A DNA stretch of 42,796 bases from contig JAJXUG010000032.1 in the NCBI GenBank assembly GCA_021783095.1, positions 1 through 42,796 of the forward strand, given 5' to 3'. This document shows positions 32,877 through 41,349 of the stretch, one piece after another; position 1 is the stretch's first letter; each line of letters begins with the position of its first letter. The position numbers and the translations under genes were made by a program. Source of the DNA: Chloroflexota bacterium. GTDB taxonomy: Bacteria > Chloroflexota > Limnocylindria > Limnocylindrales > CSP1-4. The notes below the pieces were generated by a model, which saw nothing but the letters and a program-made list of their open reading frames with translations, was not told the origin of the DNA and ran no database searches.

Positions 32877-34433
32877 CTACGGCGTCGTGTCGGGCCGGAT
32901 CCCCAGCGTCAGCGGGATGGTGAGCGTCTGGCCGTCGCGGATGACCGTGAGCTTGATCACGTCGTTCGGGGAGAACTGCACGAGCAGCAGGTTGAGCGGG
33001 TGCTCCTGGTCGACCGCGATCCCGTTGATCGCCGTGACGATGTCGAGGTCCTGGAGCCCGGCGGCCGCCGCCGGGCTGTTGGGCAGGATCGCCGAGCCCC
33101 CTCCAGCGTTGGTGTTGATGACCAGCGCGCCACTGTCGACCGGCAGCTTCTCGTCCTCCTTGACCTTCTCGTCGATGGCCTCGAAGTAGACGCCGATCCA
33201 GGGCCGCTCGAGCTTCTCGCCCTTCACCGCCTGCTGCATGATGGGCTTGGCGATGTCGATCGGGATGGCGAACCCGATCCCGTTGGAGCCGTCCGCGATG
33301 GCGGTGTTGATGCCCACGACGTCACCCTCGGCGTCCGCGAGCGGGCCGCCCGAGTTGCCCGGGTTGATCGCCGCGTCGGTCTGGATGAGGTTGGAGATGG
33401 TCGTGCCGTCGTTGGTGATGATCTGCCGGCCCTTGGCCGACACGATGCCGCTGGTCACCGAGAACGAGTACGTCCCGAGCGGGCTGCCCACGGCGACCAC
33501 GAGCTGGCCCACCTTGAGCCCGTCGGAGCTGCCGAGGCTGGCGGCTGGCAGGCCGGTGGCGTCCACCTTGACGATGGCGAGGTCGGTCAGCGTGTCCACG
33601 CCGTACACCGTGCCGGGGAAGCTCCGGCCGTCCTTCAGCTCAACCGTGAGCGCCTGTGCGCCGCTCACGACGTGGTGGTTGGTGAGGATCCAGCCGCCCG
33701 AGTCGTAGATGATCCCCGAGCCGATCCCCTCGCCGCTGCCGCTGAACGGGTCGCTCGAGGTCGACTTGGTGGTGATCTTGACGACGGACGGGCTCACCTT
33801 CGCCGACGAGGTGATCACAACGGTCGAATCGTCGGCCGGACCGGTTGTCGTCCCGGCGGTGGCCGGGCTGGCGGCGGGGACGTTGGCGGCGAGCGGGGCC
33901 GGCGCGGGCTGGTTGAACGCCCCGGAGGCGTCGAGGGCGAGGGCCGTCCCCGACGAGGCCAGCACGGCCGACAGCAGGGCCACGAAGGCCACGGTGCCGA
34001 CGCCCGGCCCCGAGCGGCGGACGGGGGCGGTCTGGACGGGCGGAGCCCATGAGGGCCCGTCGGGCGTCTCGGGCGCATCGCCGCTGGCGGCGTCCCAGGA
34101 CGCGGTGCTCGACGAGGCTGGGGCGCTCCAGCGCGCCCCGCGATCGGGCTCGGACCAGTCGGAGAACGGGTCGGCCGGCGCCTGCGATCGCGAGGCTGGC
34201 GCCGAGGCGTCGCCCCAGGCCGGCTGGTTGGCGGGCCTCGACGACTGGGGGCCCTGCTGGCCCGAGTTCGCAGCTTCAGGGCGCGATTCGCTTGCCGCCC
34301 AGGCCCAGCGAGTGTCGGGCCGGGGGTCAGGCGTGGGCACGAAGCGGGGCACCTCGACCGGCTGCGTGTCGTCGAGCGGGTCGGGGCTGCCGTTCGGTGT
34401 GGACGGCTGCCAACGGCTGGGGTCCTGGGTCAT
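32877..34433 (-). CDS. HtrA/DegP-type membrane-anchored serine protease
   Basis: The 518-residue protein has a long disordered cytoplasmic N-terminus (1-140; Pro/Ser/Ala/Trp-rich) and one transmembrane helix (about 144-166). The trypsin-like domain (about 205-395) has triad His254 (TNHHVV), Asp284 (TLTDLAIVKV) and Ser361 (NPGNSGGPL). One PDZ domain follows (about 415-510, including AAAAGLQDLDIVTAINGIAV). It degrades or refolds damaged exported proteins. It lies 79 bp downstream of the sensor kinase gene on the same strand. HtrA genes are often controlled by envelope-stress two-component systems, so the pair upstream may regulate it (inference). Confidence 0.94.
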   Translation of the reverse strand: MTQDPSRWQPSTPNGSPDPLDDTQPVEVPRFVPTPDPRPDTRWAWAASESRPEAANSGQQGPQSSRPANQPAWGDASAPASRSQAPADPFSDWSEPDRGARWSAPASSSTASWDAASGDAPETPDGPSWAPPVQTAPVRRSGPGVGTVAFVALLSAVLASSGTALALDASGAFNQPAPAPLAANVPAASPATAGTTTGPADDSTVVITSSAKVSPSVVKITTKSTSSDPFSGSGEGIGSGIIYDSGGWILTNHHVVSGAQALTVELKDGRSFPGTVYGVDTLTDLAIVKVDATGLPAASLGSSDGLKVGQLVVAVGSPLGTYSFSVTSGIVSAKGRQIITNDGTTISNLIQTDAAINPGNSGGPLADAEGDVVGINTAIADGSNGIGFAIPIDIAKPIMQQAVKGEKLERPWIGVYFEAIDEKVKEDEKLPVDSGALVINTNAGGGSAILPNSPAAAAGLQDLDIVTAINGIAVDQEHPLNLLLVQFSPNDVIKLTVIRDGQTLTIPLTLGIRPDTTP

Positions 34434-34512
34434 CGCGCGATGGTCTTCCGTCCTGGGTCCGAGCGGGCTGTGAGCGCCGCCATGCTGATGTCATACCTTG
34501 CCCGACGCTCAT

Positions 34513-36207
34513 TCAGGCGCGTGGTGCAGCGGGTGAAGAATCATCCATCTTCCTCTGAGATTCTGCTGTGGGCGTGATCGGCCGCTCGACGGGCGCGCTG
34601 GGATCCCGCGGCAGCGCCACCACGAACCGGGAGCCGTGCCCCATGCGGCTCTCCACCTCGATCGTCCCGTGGTGCATGTCCACGATCGACTTCACGATCG
34701 AGAGGCCCAGCCCCGAGCCCGTCCCGCGCGCCTCGTTCGCCTGTGAGCCGCGGTAGAAGCGCTCGAAGATGTGCGGCAGCTCGGCCGGGTGGATCCCGAC
34801 GCCCGTGTCGACCACTTCGATCCGGGCCCCGCCGTCGGCGTCTGGCGACGCGGTCACGTGGACCTCGCCGTTGCGACCCGTGAACTTGAGCGCGTTCCCG
34901 ACCAGGTTGCCCACCACCTGACCGAGGCGCGGGGCGTCGTGGCTGATGCGCAGCGGGCGGTCGGGGAGCTTGGCGGTCAGCGTGATCCCCCGGCGCTCGG
35001 CCGTTGCGCGATGCTGCTCCACGGCGGACTCGATCGTGCCGCGCACGTCGTCCGGCCGCAGGTCCAGCAGCACGAGGCCCGAGTCCAGCTTCGAGAGGTC
35101 CAGCAGGTTCTGGGCCAGCCAGTCCAGCCGGTCGAGCTGCGCCGCGGAGGACTCGAGGAACTCCGTCCGTGCCGCGGCGTCCCTGCCGGCCGGCCCCTGC
35201 AGCAGCTCGATGAACGTGTGCATTGCCGCGATCGGCGTGCGGAGCTCGTGCGACACGTCGGCCAGGAAGTCGCGGCTGCGATCGCGGTCGCGGCGGATGA
35301 TCTCGACGCTCTCCTGGAGCCGAGTCGCCATGGTGTTGAACTGCTCGCTCAGCGCCCGGAGCTCCTCGGTGCCCGACTCGGCTTCCATGGTCACTCGGGC
35401 GGACAGGTCGCCTTCGGCGACGCGTCGTGACGCCTCGGTCAGGCGGACCACGGGAGTGGCGAACCGGTGCGCGACGAATGACGCCACCAGCACCGCGACG
35501 AAGACGGCGACGAGCGCCATGACGAGCAGGAGGCCGGTGATCGCCCTGAGCGTGGAGGCTCGGCTCGTGTTCGGGTTCGACAGGGTGACCTCGAGGCCCC
35601 AGGGCCGGACCGGGTGCGACTCCGCCACCGACGATTTCGCGGGCGTGATCGCCGGGTCGGGTTCCTGCCCGTGCGGCAGCACGGCGTTCCACTTGACCGG
35701 ATAGGAGAGGCTCGGCTGGGGATCCGTCTCCCACTTGCCGTCGGTCTCCTGGTGCGCGGGGCCGAACACCACCACCATGTCGGCCTGGGCCACCTCGCCC
35801 GAGATGATCTGCAGGAGGCGCCCCTGGGTCATCAGCGCGACCACCTTGGGATTGAGCGCCACCGTCCCGTTCACGTTGGCGACGACCGCCTCGGAGCCGA
35901 CGTCCGACATGATGAACTGCGCCAGCACCGTGGCCGTGGCCTGAGCGTGGACCCGGAGCGCCTGCTCCTCCTGCTGGCGGAAGAAGTCGTCGAGCCGGTT
36001 GATGATCACCGGCGTGGTCAGGCCCAGCGTGACCGCGACGACGGCGACGAACGCGATGGTCAGGCGGCTCTGGAATGAGCGGGGGACCGAGGGCCTCGGC
36101 GCCCGAACCTCCCAGCGCCGGGATTCGCCCCCGGGCCGATCGGCTGTGGCCCCGCCCGCCGCATCGCCGTCGGGGGTGGCGCTGCCGGACGAGCGGCGCC
36201 CGGCCAC
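34513..36207 (-). CDS. sensor histidine kinase (HAMP-HisKA-HATPase)
   Basis: The protein has 564 residues. TM1 (about 48-70) and TM2 (about 222-246) flank an extracellular sensor domain of about 150 residues. A HAMP domain follows (247-300), then HisKA with phospho-acceptor His320 in DVSHELRTP and a HATPase_c domain with N box VVGNLVGNALKFT, VDTGVGI and GTGSGLGLSI. It autophosphorylates and passes the phosphate to the OmpR-type regulator just upstream; 1 bp separates the genes. GTG start. The N-terminal 45 residues are low-complexity, and a later start near residue 40 is possible. Confidence 0.94.
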   Translation of the reverse strand: MAGRRSSGSATPDGDAAGGATADRPGGESRRWEVRAPRPSVPRSFQSRLTIAFVAVVAVTLGLTTPVIINRLDDFFRQQEEQALRVHAQATATVLAQFIMSDVGSEAVVANVNGTVALNPKVVALMTQGRLLQIISGEVAQADMVVVFGPAHQETDGKWETDPQPSLSYPVKWNAVLPHGQEPDPAITPAKSSVAESHPVRPWGLEVTLSNPNTSRASTLRAITGLLLVMALVAVFVAVLVASFVAHRFATPVVRLTEASRRVAEGDLSARVTMEAESGTEELRALSEQFNTMATRLQESVEIIRRDRDRSRDFLADVSHELRTPIAAMHTFIELLQGPAGRDAAARTEFLESSAAQLDRLDWLAQNLLDLSKLDSGLVLLDLRPDDVRGTIESAVEQHRATAERRGITLTAKLPDRPLRISHDAPRLGQVVGNLVGNALKFTGRNGEVHVTASPDADGGARIEVVDTGVGIHPAELPHIFERFYRGSQANEARGTGSGLGLSIVKSIVDMHHGTIEVESRMGHGSRFVVALPRDPSAPVERPITPTAESQRKMDDSSPAAPRA

Positions 36208-36208
36208 C

Positions 36209-36907
36209 TCAGCGCTCGGCGAACTGGTAGCCGGCGCCGCGGACCGTCAGCACGAAGCGGGGCAGCGACGGGTCGTCCTCGATCTTCTCGCGCAGGTGGC
36301 TGACATGGACGTTGATCGTCTTCTCGTCCTGGTCGAGCGCCTCGTAGTCCCGCAGGAGCTCCAGGAGCTCGCGGCGGCTGAACACGCGGCCCGGCCGGCT
36401 GGCGAGGTGGCGCAGGATCTCGAACTCGGTCGCCGTGAGCGCGACCCGCCGGTTGCCACGCTGGACGCGCCGCCGCTCGAGGTCGATGACGAGGTCGTCG
36501 TGGCGGATCACGCGCCCGCCGGCCGCATTGGCGAGGTCGCCGTAGGCGCGGCGCAGGAGGGCCCGGATGCGGCTCATCAGCTCGCGCAGCGCGAACGGCT
36601 TGGTGACGTAGTCGTCGGCCCCCAGCTCCAGGCCGACCACCTTGTCGAACTCGTCGCCGCGGGCCGTCAAGAACAGAACCGGCGCCTTCGAGCCGCCGGC
36701 GCGCAGGCGGCGCAGCACCTCGAAGCCGTCCATGCCCGGCAGCCGGACGTCGAGCACGATGAGGTCCGGTGCCTGGCTGGTGGCGAAGTCCAGCCCCTCC
36801 TCGCCAGAGCGGGCGACAGTGACCTCGTACCCCTCCTGCTGGAGGGCGTACTGGATTCCCCGCGCAACGGCGAACTCGTCTTCGACGATCAGGATCGAGG
36901 ATGCCAC
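36209..36907 (-). CDS. OmpR/PhoB-family response regulator
   Basis: The protein has 232 residues. The receiver domain (1-120) has Glu9/Asp10 in IVEDE, phospho-acceptor Asp53 in LIVLDVRLPG and Lys103 in VTKPF. The C-terminal winged helix (about 135-230) includes VALTATEFEILRHLASRPG, VFSRRELL, then NVHVSHLREKI as the recognition helix region and VRGAGYQF. It partners with the kinase downstream and may control htrA. It starts with GTG at 36907, 7 nt after a TAGCAT -10, so the message is probably leaderless. Confidence 0.95.
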   Translation of the reverse strand: MASSILIVEDEFAVARGIQYALQQEGYEVTVARSGEEGLDFATSQAPDLIVLDVRLPGMDGFEVLRRLRAGGSKAPVLFLTARGDEFDKVVGLELGADDYVTKPFALRELMSRIRALLRRAYGDLANAAGGRVIRHDDLVIDLERRRVQRGNRRVALTATEFEILRHLASRPGRVFSRRELLELLRDYEALDQDEKTINVHVSHLREKIEDDPSLPRFVLTVRGAGYQFAER

Positions 36908-36914
36908 GGGCGCG

Positions 36915-36920
36915 ATGCTA
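36915..36920 (-). promoter_or_regulatory. -10 (TAGCAT) of the two-component operon
   Basis: On the minus strand, TAGCAT (36920-36915) directly follows TG and ends 7 nt before the regulator's GTG at 36907. No ribosome-binding site fits in the gap. Confidence 0.5.
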
Positions 36921-36995
36921 CACCGGCGTGACAGCGTTGCGCCGCCTGTGTGGCGAGGGGCGGCCGTGCGCGGTCGGGCGCAGGTGGACCGCGGG

Positions 36996-37004
36996 TGCTA
37001 GGCT
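36996..37004 (+). promoter_or_regulatory. extended -10 (TGcTAGGCT) and leader of the bL25 gene
   Basis: TGc followed by TAGGCT (36999-37004) lies 92 nt before the GTG at 37097. The leader holds a small hairpin, GACGGG/CCCGTC (37022-37027 / 37034-37039), then GAGGAGGA (37082-37089) as a strong ribosome-binding site. A leader hairpin could take part in ribosomal-protein autoregulation (inference). Confidence 0.45.
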
Positions 37005-37096
37005 CGGCTCCAATTGGGATTGACGGGGTAGTGCCCGTCTCCCCGCCGATCTGCGGACCCGAACCTGTCGGGCTCGCCAGCGAGGAGGACCAGACC

Positions 37097-37735
37097 GTGT
37101 CCGACCGACCCCGCCTCGAGGCGACGTCCCGCGCCGAATCCGGCAAGAGCGCCGCCGCCAGACTCCGCCAGACGGGCCGGCTCCCCGCCGTCCTCTTCGG
37201 CCACGGGATCGACAGCCAGTCCCTCTCCGTGGACGCGCACGAGCTCGCGCGCCTCCGCCGCCACGCCGGGGCGACCACGCTCGTGGACCTCACGGTGGAC
37301 GGCCGCCCGTCGCAGGCGGTGCTGATCCACGGTGTCCAGATCCACAAGGTGACCCACGAGCCCGTGCACGTGGACCTGTTCGCCGTGCAGATGACCGAGG
37401 AGCTCACGGCCGAGGTGCCGCTCGTCCCGCAGGGCGTCGCGCCGGCAAGCGAGGCGGGCGGCACGCTCGTGCACCCGGTGTCGTCCGTGAAGGTCCGCGC
37501 GCTGCCGGAAGCCCTGCCTGAGTCGATCCACTACGACCTCGGCTCGCTCACCGACTACGAGCATGTGCTCACCGTTGCCGATCTGGTGGCGCCGGAGGGC
37601 GTGACGATCCAGACCGATCCGTCCGAGCTGATCGCCCGCGTCCTTGCGCCGCGCGTCGAGGAGACGCCGGTTGGGGCCGGGGCGCCGGAGGAGGCTCCCG
37701 CCGAGGCTGCCGAGCCGCCCGCCAGCGAGGGCTGA
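37097..37735 (+). CDS. rplY: large-subunit ribosomal protein bL25, CTC type
   Basis: The 212-residue protein has the N-terminal 5S-rRNA-binding bL25 domain (about 1-90; GKSAAARLRQTGRLPAVLFG, VDLTVDGRPSQAVLIHGVQ, HEPVHVDLFAV). A C-terminal TL5/CTC beta domain follows (about 95-190; VPLVPQGVAP, SVKVRALPEALPESIHYDL). It has a Glu/Ala/Pro tail. This long form occurs in Thermus, Firmicutes, Actinobacteria and Chloroflexota. It binds 5S rRNA in the central protuberance and is often linked to general stress. GTG 37097 lies 7 nt after GAGGAGGA. Confidence 0.95.
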   Translation: MSDRPRLEATSRAESGKSAAARLRQTGRLPAVLFGHGIDSQSLSVDAHELARLRRHAGATTLVDLTVDGRPSQAVLIHGVQIHKVTHEPVHVDLFAVQMTEELTAEVPLVPQGVAPASEAGGTLVHPVSSVKVRALPEALPESIHYDLGSLTDYEHVLTVADLVAPEGVTIQTDPSELIARVLAPRVEETPVGAGAPEEAPAEAAEPPASEG

Positions 37736-37774
37736 AGACCAGCGGGCCGACGTTGACTTGCGGGGAGGGCTGGC

Positions 37775-37990
37775 ATGGCCGACAACGAGCGTCGCAAGGT
37801 CGAGCGCTCCGGCGCATTCCTTTCAGACGGGTTCCAGAACATCCCGGTGCCCATCCGGACGCTCTCGGACGAGTACCACGACCGGCCCGAGCCGGAGGAC
37901 TCAGACCAGGTGCCCGAACCGGAGCCCGACGGGCTCGTGACCCGGGCGGTGCACAGACTGACCGGCAAGCACCCCAAGGAACGGGCCTGA
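37775..37990 (+). CDS. small acidic protein, unknown
   Basis: The 71-residue protein is strongly polar. It begins MADNERRKVERSGAFLSDGF, has an acidic, Pro-rich middle (EPEDSDQVPEPEPDG) and a basic end (RLTGKHPKERA). GGGGAGGG lies 6 nt before the ATG, 39 bp after the bL25 stop, so it may be cotranscribed with it. No motif is recognised and it is probably unstructured. Confidence 0.6.
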   Translation: MADNERRKVERSGAFLSDGFQNIPVPIRTLSDEYHDRPEPEDSDQVPEPEPDGLVTRAVHRLTGKHPKERA

Positions 37991-37998
37991 GCGAAGCC

Positions 37999-38037
37999 CC
38001 GGCGCGAGCCCGCCGCGCTCAGCTCGCCCAGCGCCGG
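37999..38037. terminator. hairpin between convergent genes
   Basis: CCGGCGC (37999-38005) and GCGCCGG (38031-38037) pair across a 25-nt loop that can itself fold (CGAGC/GCTCG). It lies between the small acidic gene and the convergent methyltransferase stop, so it may end both transcripts. Confidence 0.4.
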
Positions 38038-38039
38038 AG

Positions 38040-38852
38040 CTATCGCCGCACGCCGCTCGCGTAGACGATCGGGAGCTCGAGGCGCAGGCCCTCTGGCGGG
38101 AGCCGGCGCAGCCGCGCGAGCAGGTCCGCGACGAGGGGTTCGCGCACCTCCGGCGCCAGCGACTCCACGAGGTCGCCGTCGTCGAAGCGGGCGATGAACG
38201 CCGCGTAGCCCTCGGGGGTGAACTGGTGGACGAGCTGGTCCGCCCTGGCGGTCACGCGTGACAGGCCGGCGGCGCGGAGCTGTGCGGCCGCGGCGTCGGG
38301 CGACGCCAGGTCGTCATGGCCCCCAGCGGACTCCCGCTCCACGCCCGCCACCGCCAGGGTGTCGTCCCACGCCTGGTCCGCCGCCAACGGCAGGTCGCCT
38401 GCCAGCCAGCCGACATAGGCCAGGCGGCCGCCCGGCCGCAGCACCCGCCGCATCTCGCGCAGCGCGCGCGGTCTCGAGGGCACCAACTGGAGGACGAAGG
38501 CCGACAGGGCGAGATCGAAGGAGCCGTCGGCGAATGGCAGACGGTCGGCCGGCGCCCGGGTCAGGCGCACGCGCTCCCCCGCGGGACCCGCGTCGGCGAC
38601 CGTCCTTGCCGCAATCGCCAGCATCCCGCTCGAGATGTCAGTCGCGTCCACCTCGGCACCCGGCCAGCGCGACGCGGCCTCGACGGCCATCGCGGCCGTC
38701 CCGCACCCCACGTCCACGATCCGGCGCCGACCTGATCCGGCCGTGTCGGCAACCTCGTCGAGCAGCTGGATGGTGGCGGCGCGGTGGACCGGCGCCCAGT
38801 GGGCCGCATAGCCCTCGGCGATGCGGTCATAGCGGGTTTCCTGGCCTGTCAT
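38040..38852 (-). CDS. class I SAM-dependent methyltransferase
   Basis: The 270-residue protein has motif I IVDVGCGTAAMAVEAA, an acidic residue after strand 2 (VDATDISSGML), motif IV-like FADGSFDLALSAFVLQ and a post-motif LREMRRVLRPGGRLAYVGWL. This is the UbiE/MenG-like Methyltransf_11 arrangement. The C-terminal third (residues 165-265) holds a helical substrate cap. The substrate is unknown; no quinone or lipid gene is adjacent. It is divergent from the UspA gene with a palindrome right at its start. Confidence 0.88.
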   Translation of the reverse strand: MTGQETRYDRIAEGYAAHWAPVHRAATIQLLDEVADTAGSGRRRIVDVGCGTAAMAVEAASRWPGAEVDATDISSGMLAIAARTVADAGPAGERVRLTRAPADRLPFADGSFDLALSAFVLQLVPSRPRALREMRRVLRPGGRLAYVGWLAGDLPLAADQAWDDTLAVAGVERESAGGHDDLASPDAAAAQLRAAGLSRVTARADQLVHQFTPEGYAAFIARFDDGDLVESLAPEVREPLVADLLARLRRLPPEGLRLELPIVYASGVRR

Positions 38853-38853
38853 C

Positions 38854-38866
38854 GCACCAATGGTGC
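38854..38866. promoter_or_regulatory. palindrome next to the methyltransferase start
   Basis: GCACCA-A-TGGTGC is a perfect 6-bp-arm inverted repeat with a 1-nt centre. It begins 1 nt upstream of the methyltransferase ATG (38852). Its position over the likely transcription start on the minus strand fits an operator. No regulator gene is adjacent. Confidence 0.4.
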
Positions 38867-39015
38867 CATGTCCTTATCGGGCCCTATGGCCCCCCGGGCC
38901 GTGGCCGCCAGCCGCTGGCCCCGCCGCTGGCGGTGCCCATGCTCGTATGACCGACGGAGACGGGCCGTGCGACGGCCGCGCTGGGCGCAACCCCGCCGCT
39001 CGAAAGGAGCCCCAG

Positions 39016-39417
39016 ATGAAGAAGATCCTCCTCGCCTATGACGGGGGCGAGCCGGCGCGCAAGGCGCTGGAACAGACCATCGAGCTCGCGAAGCTGTTCG
39101 ACGCCGAGGTTGGCGTGATCAGCGTGGTGCCAGTGCACCCCGGCCGCGTCCCGATCGACCCCTGGGACGACCGGACCGTCCATGCTGAGGAGCTCCTCGA
39201 GGCCCGCAAGCTGCTCCGCGAGGCGGGGATCGAGGCCAGCCTCATCGAGCCCGGCGGGGACCCTGCCAAGACCATCGAGCGAATCGCCGACGAGCGCGAC
39301 TTCGACACGATCATCCTCGGGTCGCGCGGACTTGGAACGGTCGCGCGCGCCCTGCAGGGAAGCGTGTCGGAGTACGTCGCAGCCAATGCCCGCGCGACGG
39401 TCGTCGTCGCCCGCTGA
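39016..39417 (+). CDS. universal stress protein (UspA family)
   Basis: This 133-residue single-domain protein begins with strand MKKILLAYDGGEPARKALE. The ATP-binding motif G-2x-G-9x-G(S) is seen as GSRGLGTVARALQGSVSEYV near residues 105-124. It ends ATVVVAR. The length fits the ATP-binding Usp class. It acts in the cytoplasm under growth arrest or stress. AAAGGAG lies 6 nt before the ATG. An earlier in-frame ATG at 38860 gives a Pro/Arg-rich lead without family similarity. Confidence 0.93.
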   Translation: MKKILLAYDGGEPARKALEQTIELAKLFDAEVGVISVVPVHPGRVPIDPWDDRTVHAEELLEARKLLREAGIEASLIEPGGDPAKTIERIADERDFDTIILGSRGLGTVARALQGSVSEYVAANARATVVVAR

Positions 39418-39511
39418 CGCCGGCGCCGAAGCCGGTGAACTGCCCCTCGCCGTCGTTCCCGTCCAACCCGGCGACGGCGGCATGCCCTCGCCCAACCCTG
39501 GAGTCGCCTCG

Positions 39512-41260
39512 ATGACCCTCACGCCGCCCAGCGCGCCACCCGTCGCGCGCACCCCCCGCCGCGCCTTCGACTCCCTCCGGTCGGGCACGGGCCCCATCCC
39601 GATCGCGGAGCGCGGGCTGACCCTGCTCGCGGACCGCGTGCTCAACAAGGACGCGGCCTTCACGGAGCACGAGCGCCACGCGCTGGGCCTGCGCGGCCTG
39701 CTGCCGCCGCGCGTGGTGGACATCGAGACGCAGGTCAAGCTCGAGCTGGAGCACGTCCGCCGCAAGGGCGACGACCTCGAGCGGTACATCGGGCTGGCGG
39801 CGCTCCAGGACCGCAACGAGACGCTGTTCCACCGCGTCCTGCTCGACCACCTCGAGGAGCTCCTGCCCGTCGTCTACACGCCCACGGTCGGCCGGGCCTG
39901 CCAGGAGTTCAGCCACCACTTCCGCCGGCCGCGCGGCGTGTGGATCACGCCTGATGACGTGGACCGCGTGCCCGAGATCCTGCGCAACGCGGTGCGCGAC
40001 GAGGTCCGCCTGATCGTCGTGACCGACAACGAGCGGATCCTGGGCCTCGGTGACCAGGGCGCTGGCGGCATGGGGATCCCGGTCGGCAAGCTGGCCATCT
40101 ACTCCGCCGCGGCCGGGCTCCACCCCGCCAACACGCTGGCCGTGTCGCTCGACGTCGGCACCGATCGCGCCGAGCTGCTCGCCGACCCGCTGTACGTGGG
40201 CTGGCGGCACCCGCGGCTGCGCGGCGCGGCCTACGACGAGGTCGTCGAGGCCTTCGTGGCCGGCGTCCGCGAAGTCCACCCCCGGGCCGTCCTCCAGTGG
40301 GAGGACTTCAAGCAGCACAACGCGATCCGGCTCCTCGAGCGCTATCGCCAATGGGTCTGCTCCTTCAACGACGACATCCAGGGCACGGCGGCCATCTCGG
40401 TGGCGACGATGCTCTCGGCCCTGCGCGTCGGCGGCAGGTCACTGGGCCAAGCCCGGATCGTGCTGGCGGGCGCTGGTGCCGCGGGCACCGGGATCGCGCG
40501 CCTGGTGCGGCTGGCCATGGTCGACGAGGGGCTGACCCCCGACGAGGCCCGCAACCGCATGGCCGTGCTCGACTCGCGCGGCCTGCTGGTGGTTGGCCGC
40601 CCCGACCTCGAGGAGGACAAGGCCGACGCCGCGCTGCCGCGCGATGTCGTCGCGGGGCTCGGTCTCGACCCGGACGGCGAGCATGACCTGCTCGACGTGG
40701 TCAGCGCCTTCCGCCCGGACATCCTGCTCGGGACGACCGCCCACGGCGGCACCTTCACCGAGGCGGCCATCCGGGCGATGGCCGAGGCGACGGACCGGCC
40801 GATCGTCCTCCCGATGTCGAATCCCACGGCGGCCACCGAGGCCCGCCCGTCGGACATCATGACCTGGACGAATGGCCGGGCCATCGTCGCGACCGGGAGC
40901 CCGTTCCCGCCCGTCGAGTTTGGCGGACGGTCAATTCAGATCCCCCAGGCCAACAACGCGTACGTGTTCCCGGGCATCGGCCTCGCTGCGATCGTCTCCG
41001 AGGCGCGGATCCTGCCCGAGTCGGCGTTCCTCGTGGCCGCCCGGCGCCTCGCCGACCTCGCCGCCCCGGAGGCACTCGCCCGAGGCGAGCTCTTCCCGCC
41101 GATCGGCGACCTGCGCCACGTCGCGCGCGAGCTCGCGATCGTCGTGGTCGCGCATCTCGGCAGCCTCGGCGTGGGGCGGCGCTTCCAGCCCGACGCCATT
41201 CCGGCAGCGGTCAGCGCGGCGATGTGGCGACCCAGCTACGTCCCCTACGAGGCCGGCTGA
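39512..41260 (+). CDS. NAD-type malic enzyme (large form)
   Basis: The protein has about 582 residues, close to the 560-590 usual for the large SfcA/MaeA class. The N-terminal domain has LQDRNETLFHRVLLDHLEEL, VVYTPTVGRACQEF (active-site Tyr) and GKLAIYSAAAGL (Lys). QWEDFKQHNAIRLLERY and CSFNDDIQGTAA carry metal-binding acids. The NAD-binding fold has VLAGAGAAGTGIARL. SNPTAATEA and QANNAYVFPGIGL are conserved near the C-terminus. It decarboxylates malate to pyruvate, linking the TCA cycle to glycolysis. I chose ATG 39512, with GGAG 8 nt upstream; ATG 39482 is an alternative. Confidence 0.93.
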   Translation: MTLTPPSAPPVARTPRRAFDSLRSGTGPIPIAERGLTLLADRVLNKDAAFTEHERHALGLRGLLPPRVVDIETQVKLELEHVRRKGDDLERYIGLAALQDRNETLFHRVLLDHLEELLPVVYTPTVGRACQEFSHHFRRPRGVWITPDDVDRVPEILRNAVRDEVRLIVVTDNERILGLGDQGAGGMGIPVGKLAIYSAAAGLHPANTLAVSLDVGTDRAELLADPLYVGWRHPRLRGAAYDEVVEAFVAGVREVHPRAVLQWEDFKQHNAIRLLERYRQWVCSFNDDIQGTAAISVATMLSALRVGGRSLGQARIVLAGAGAAGTGIARLVRLAMVDEGLTPDEARNRMAVLDSRGLLVVGRPDLEEDKADAALPRDVVAGLGLDPDGEHDLLDVVSAFRPDILLGTTAHGGTFTEAAIRAMAEATDRPIVLPMSNPTAATEARPSDIMTWTNGRAIVATGSPFPPVEFGGRSIQIPQANNAYVFPGIGLAAIVSEARILPESAFLVAARRLADLAAPEALARGELFPPIGDLRHVARELAIVVVAHLGSLGVGRRFQPDAIPAAVSAAMWRPSYVPYEAG

Positions 41261-41280
41261 GCACCCGACCAGCGCGGCAA

Positions 41281-41330
41281 GCGGAGCGGCCGGAACCGAA
41301 CGCCCATCGCGCTCGTCCCGGCCGCTCCGC
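41281..41330. terminator. long bidirectional hairpin between malic enzyme and the DUF4349 gene
   Basis: GCGGAGCGGCCGG (41281-41293) and CCGGCCGCTCCGC (41318-41330) form a perfect 13-bp stem with a 24-nt loop. It lies 20 bp after the malic enzyme stop and 19 bp before the convergent DUF4349 stop, so it serves both. Confidence 0.75.
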
Positions 41331-41349
41331 GATTCAGGCGCACCTGCGG

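Noticed and set aside
39482..39511. earlier ATG for malic enzyme
   Set aside because: It has no clear ribosome-binding site, while GGAG lies 8 nt before ATG 39512. It cannot be fully excluded.
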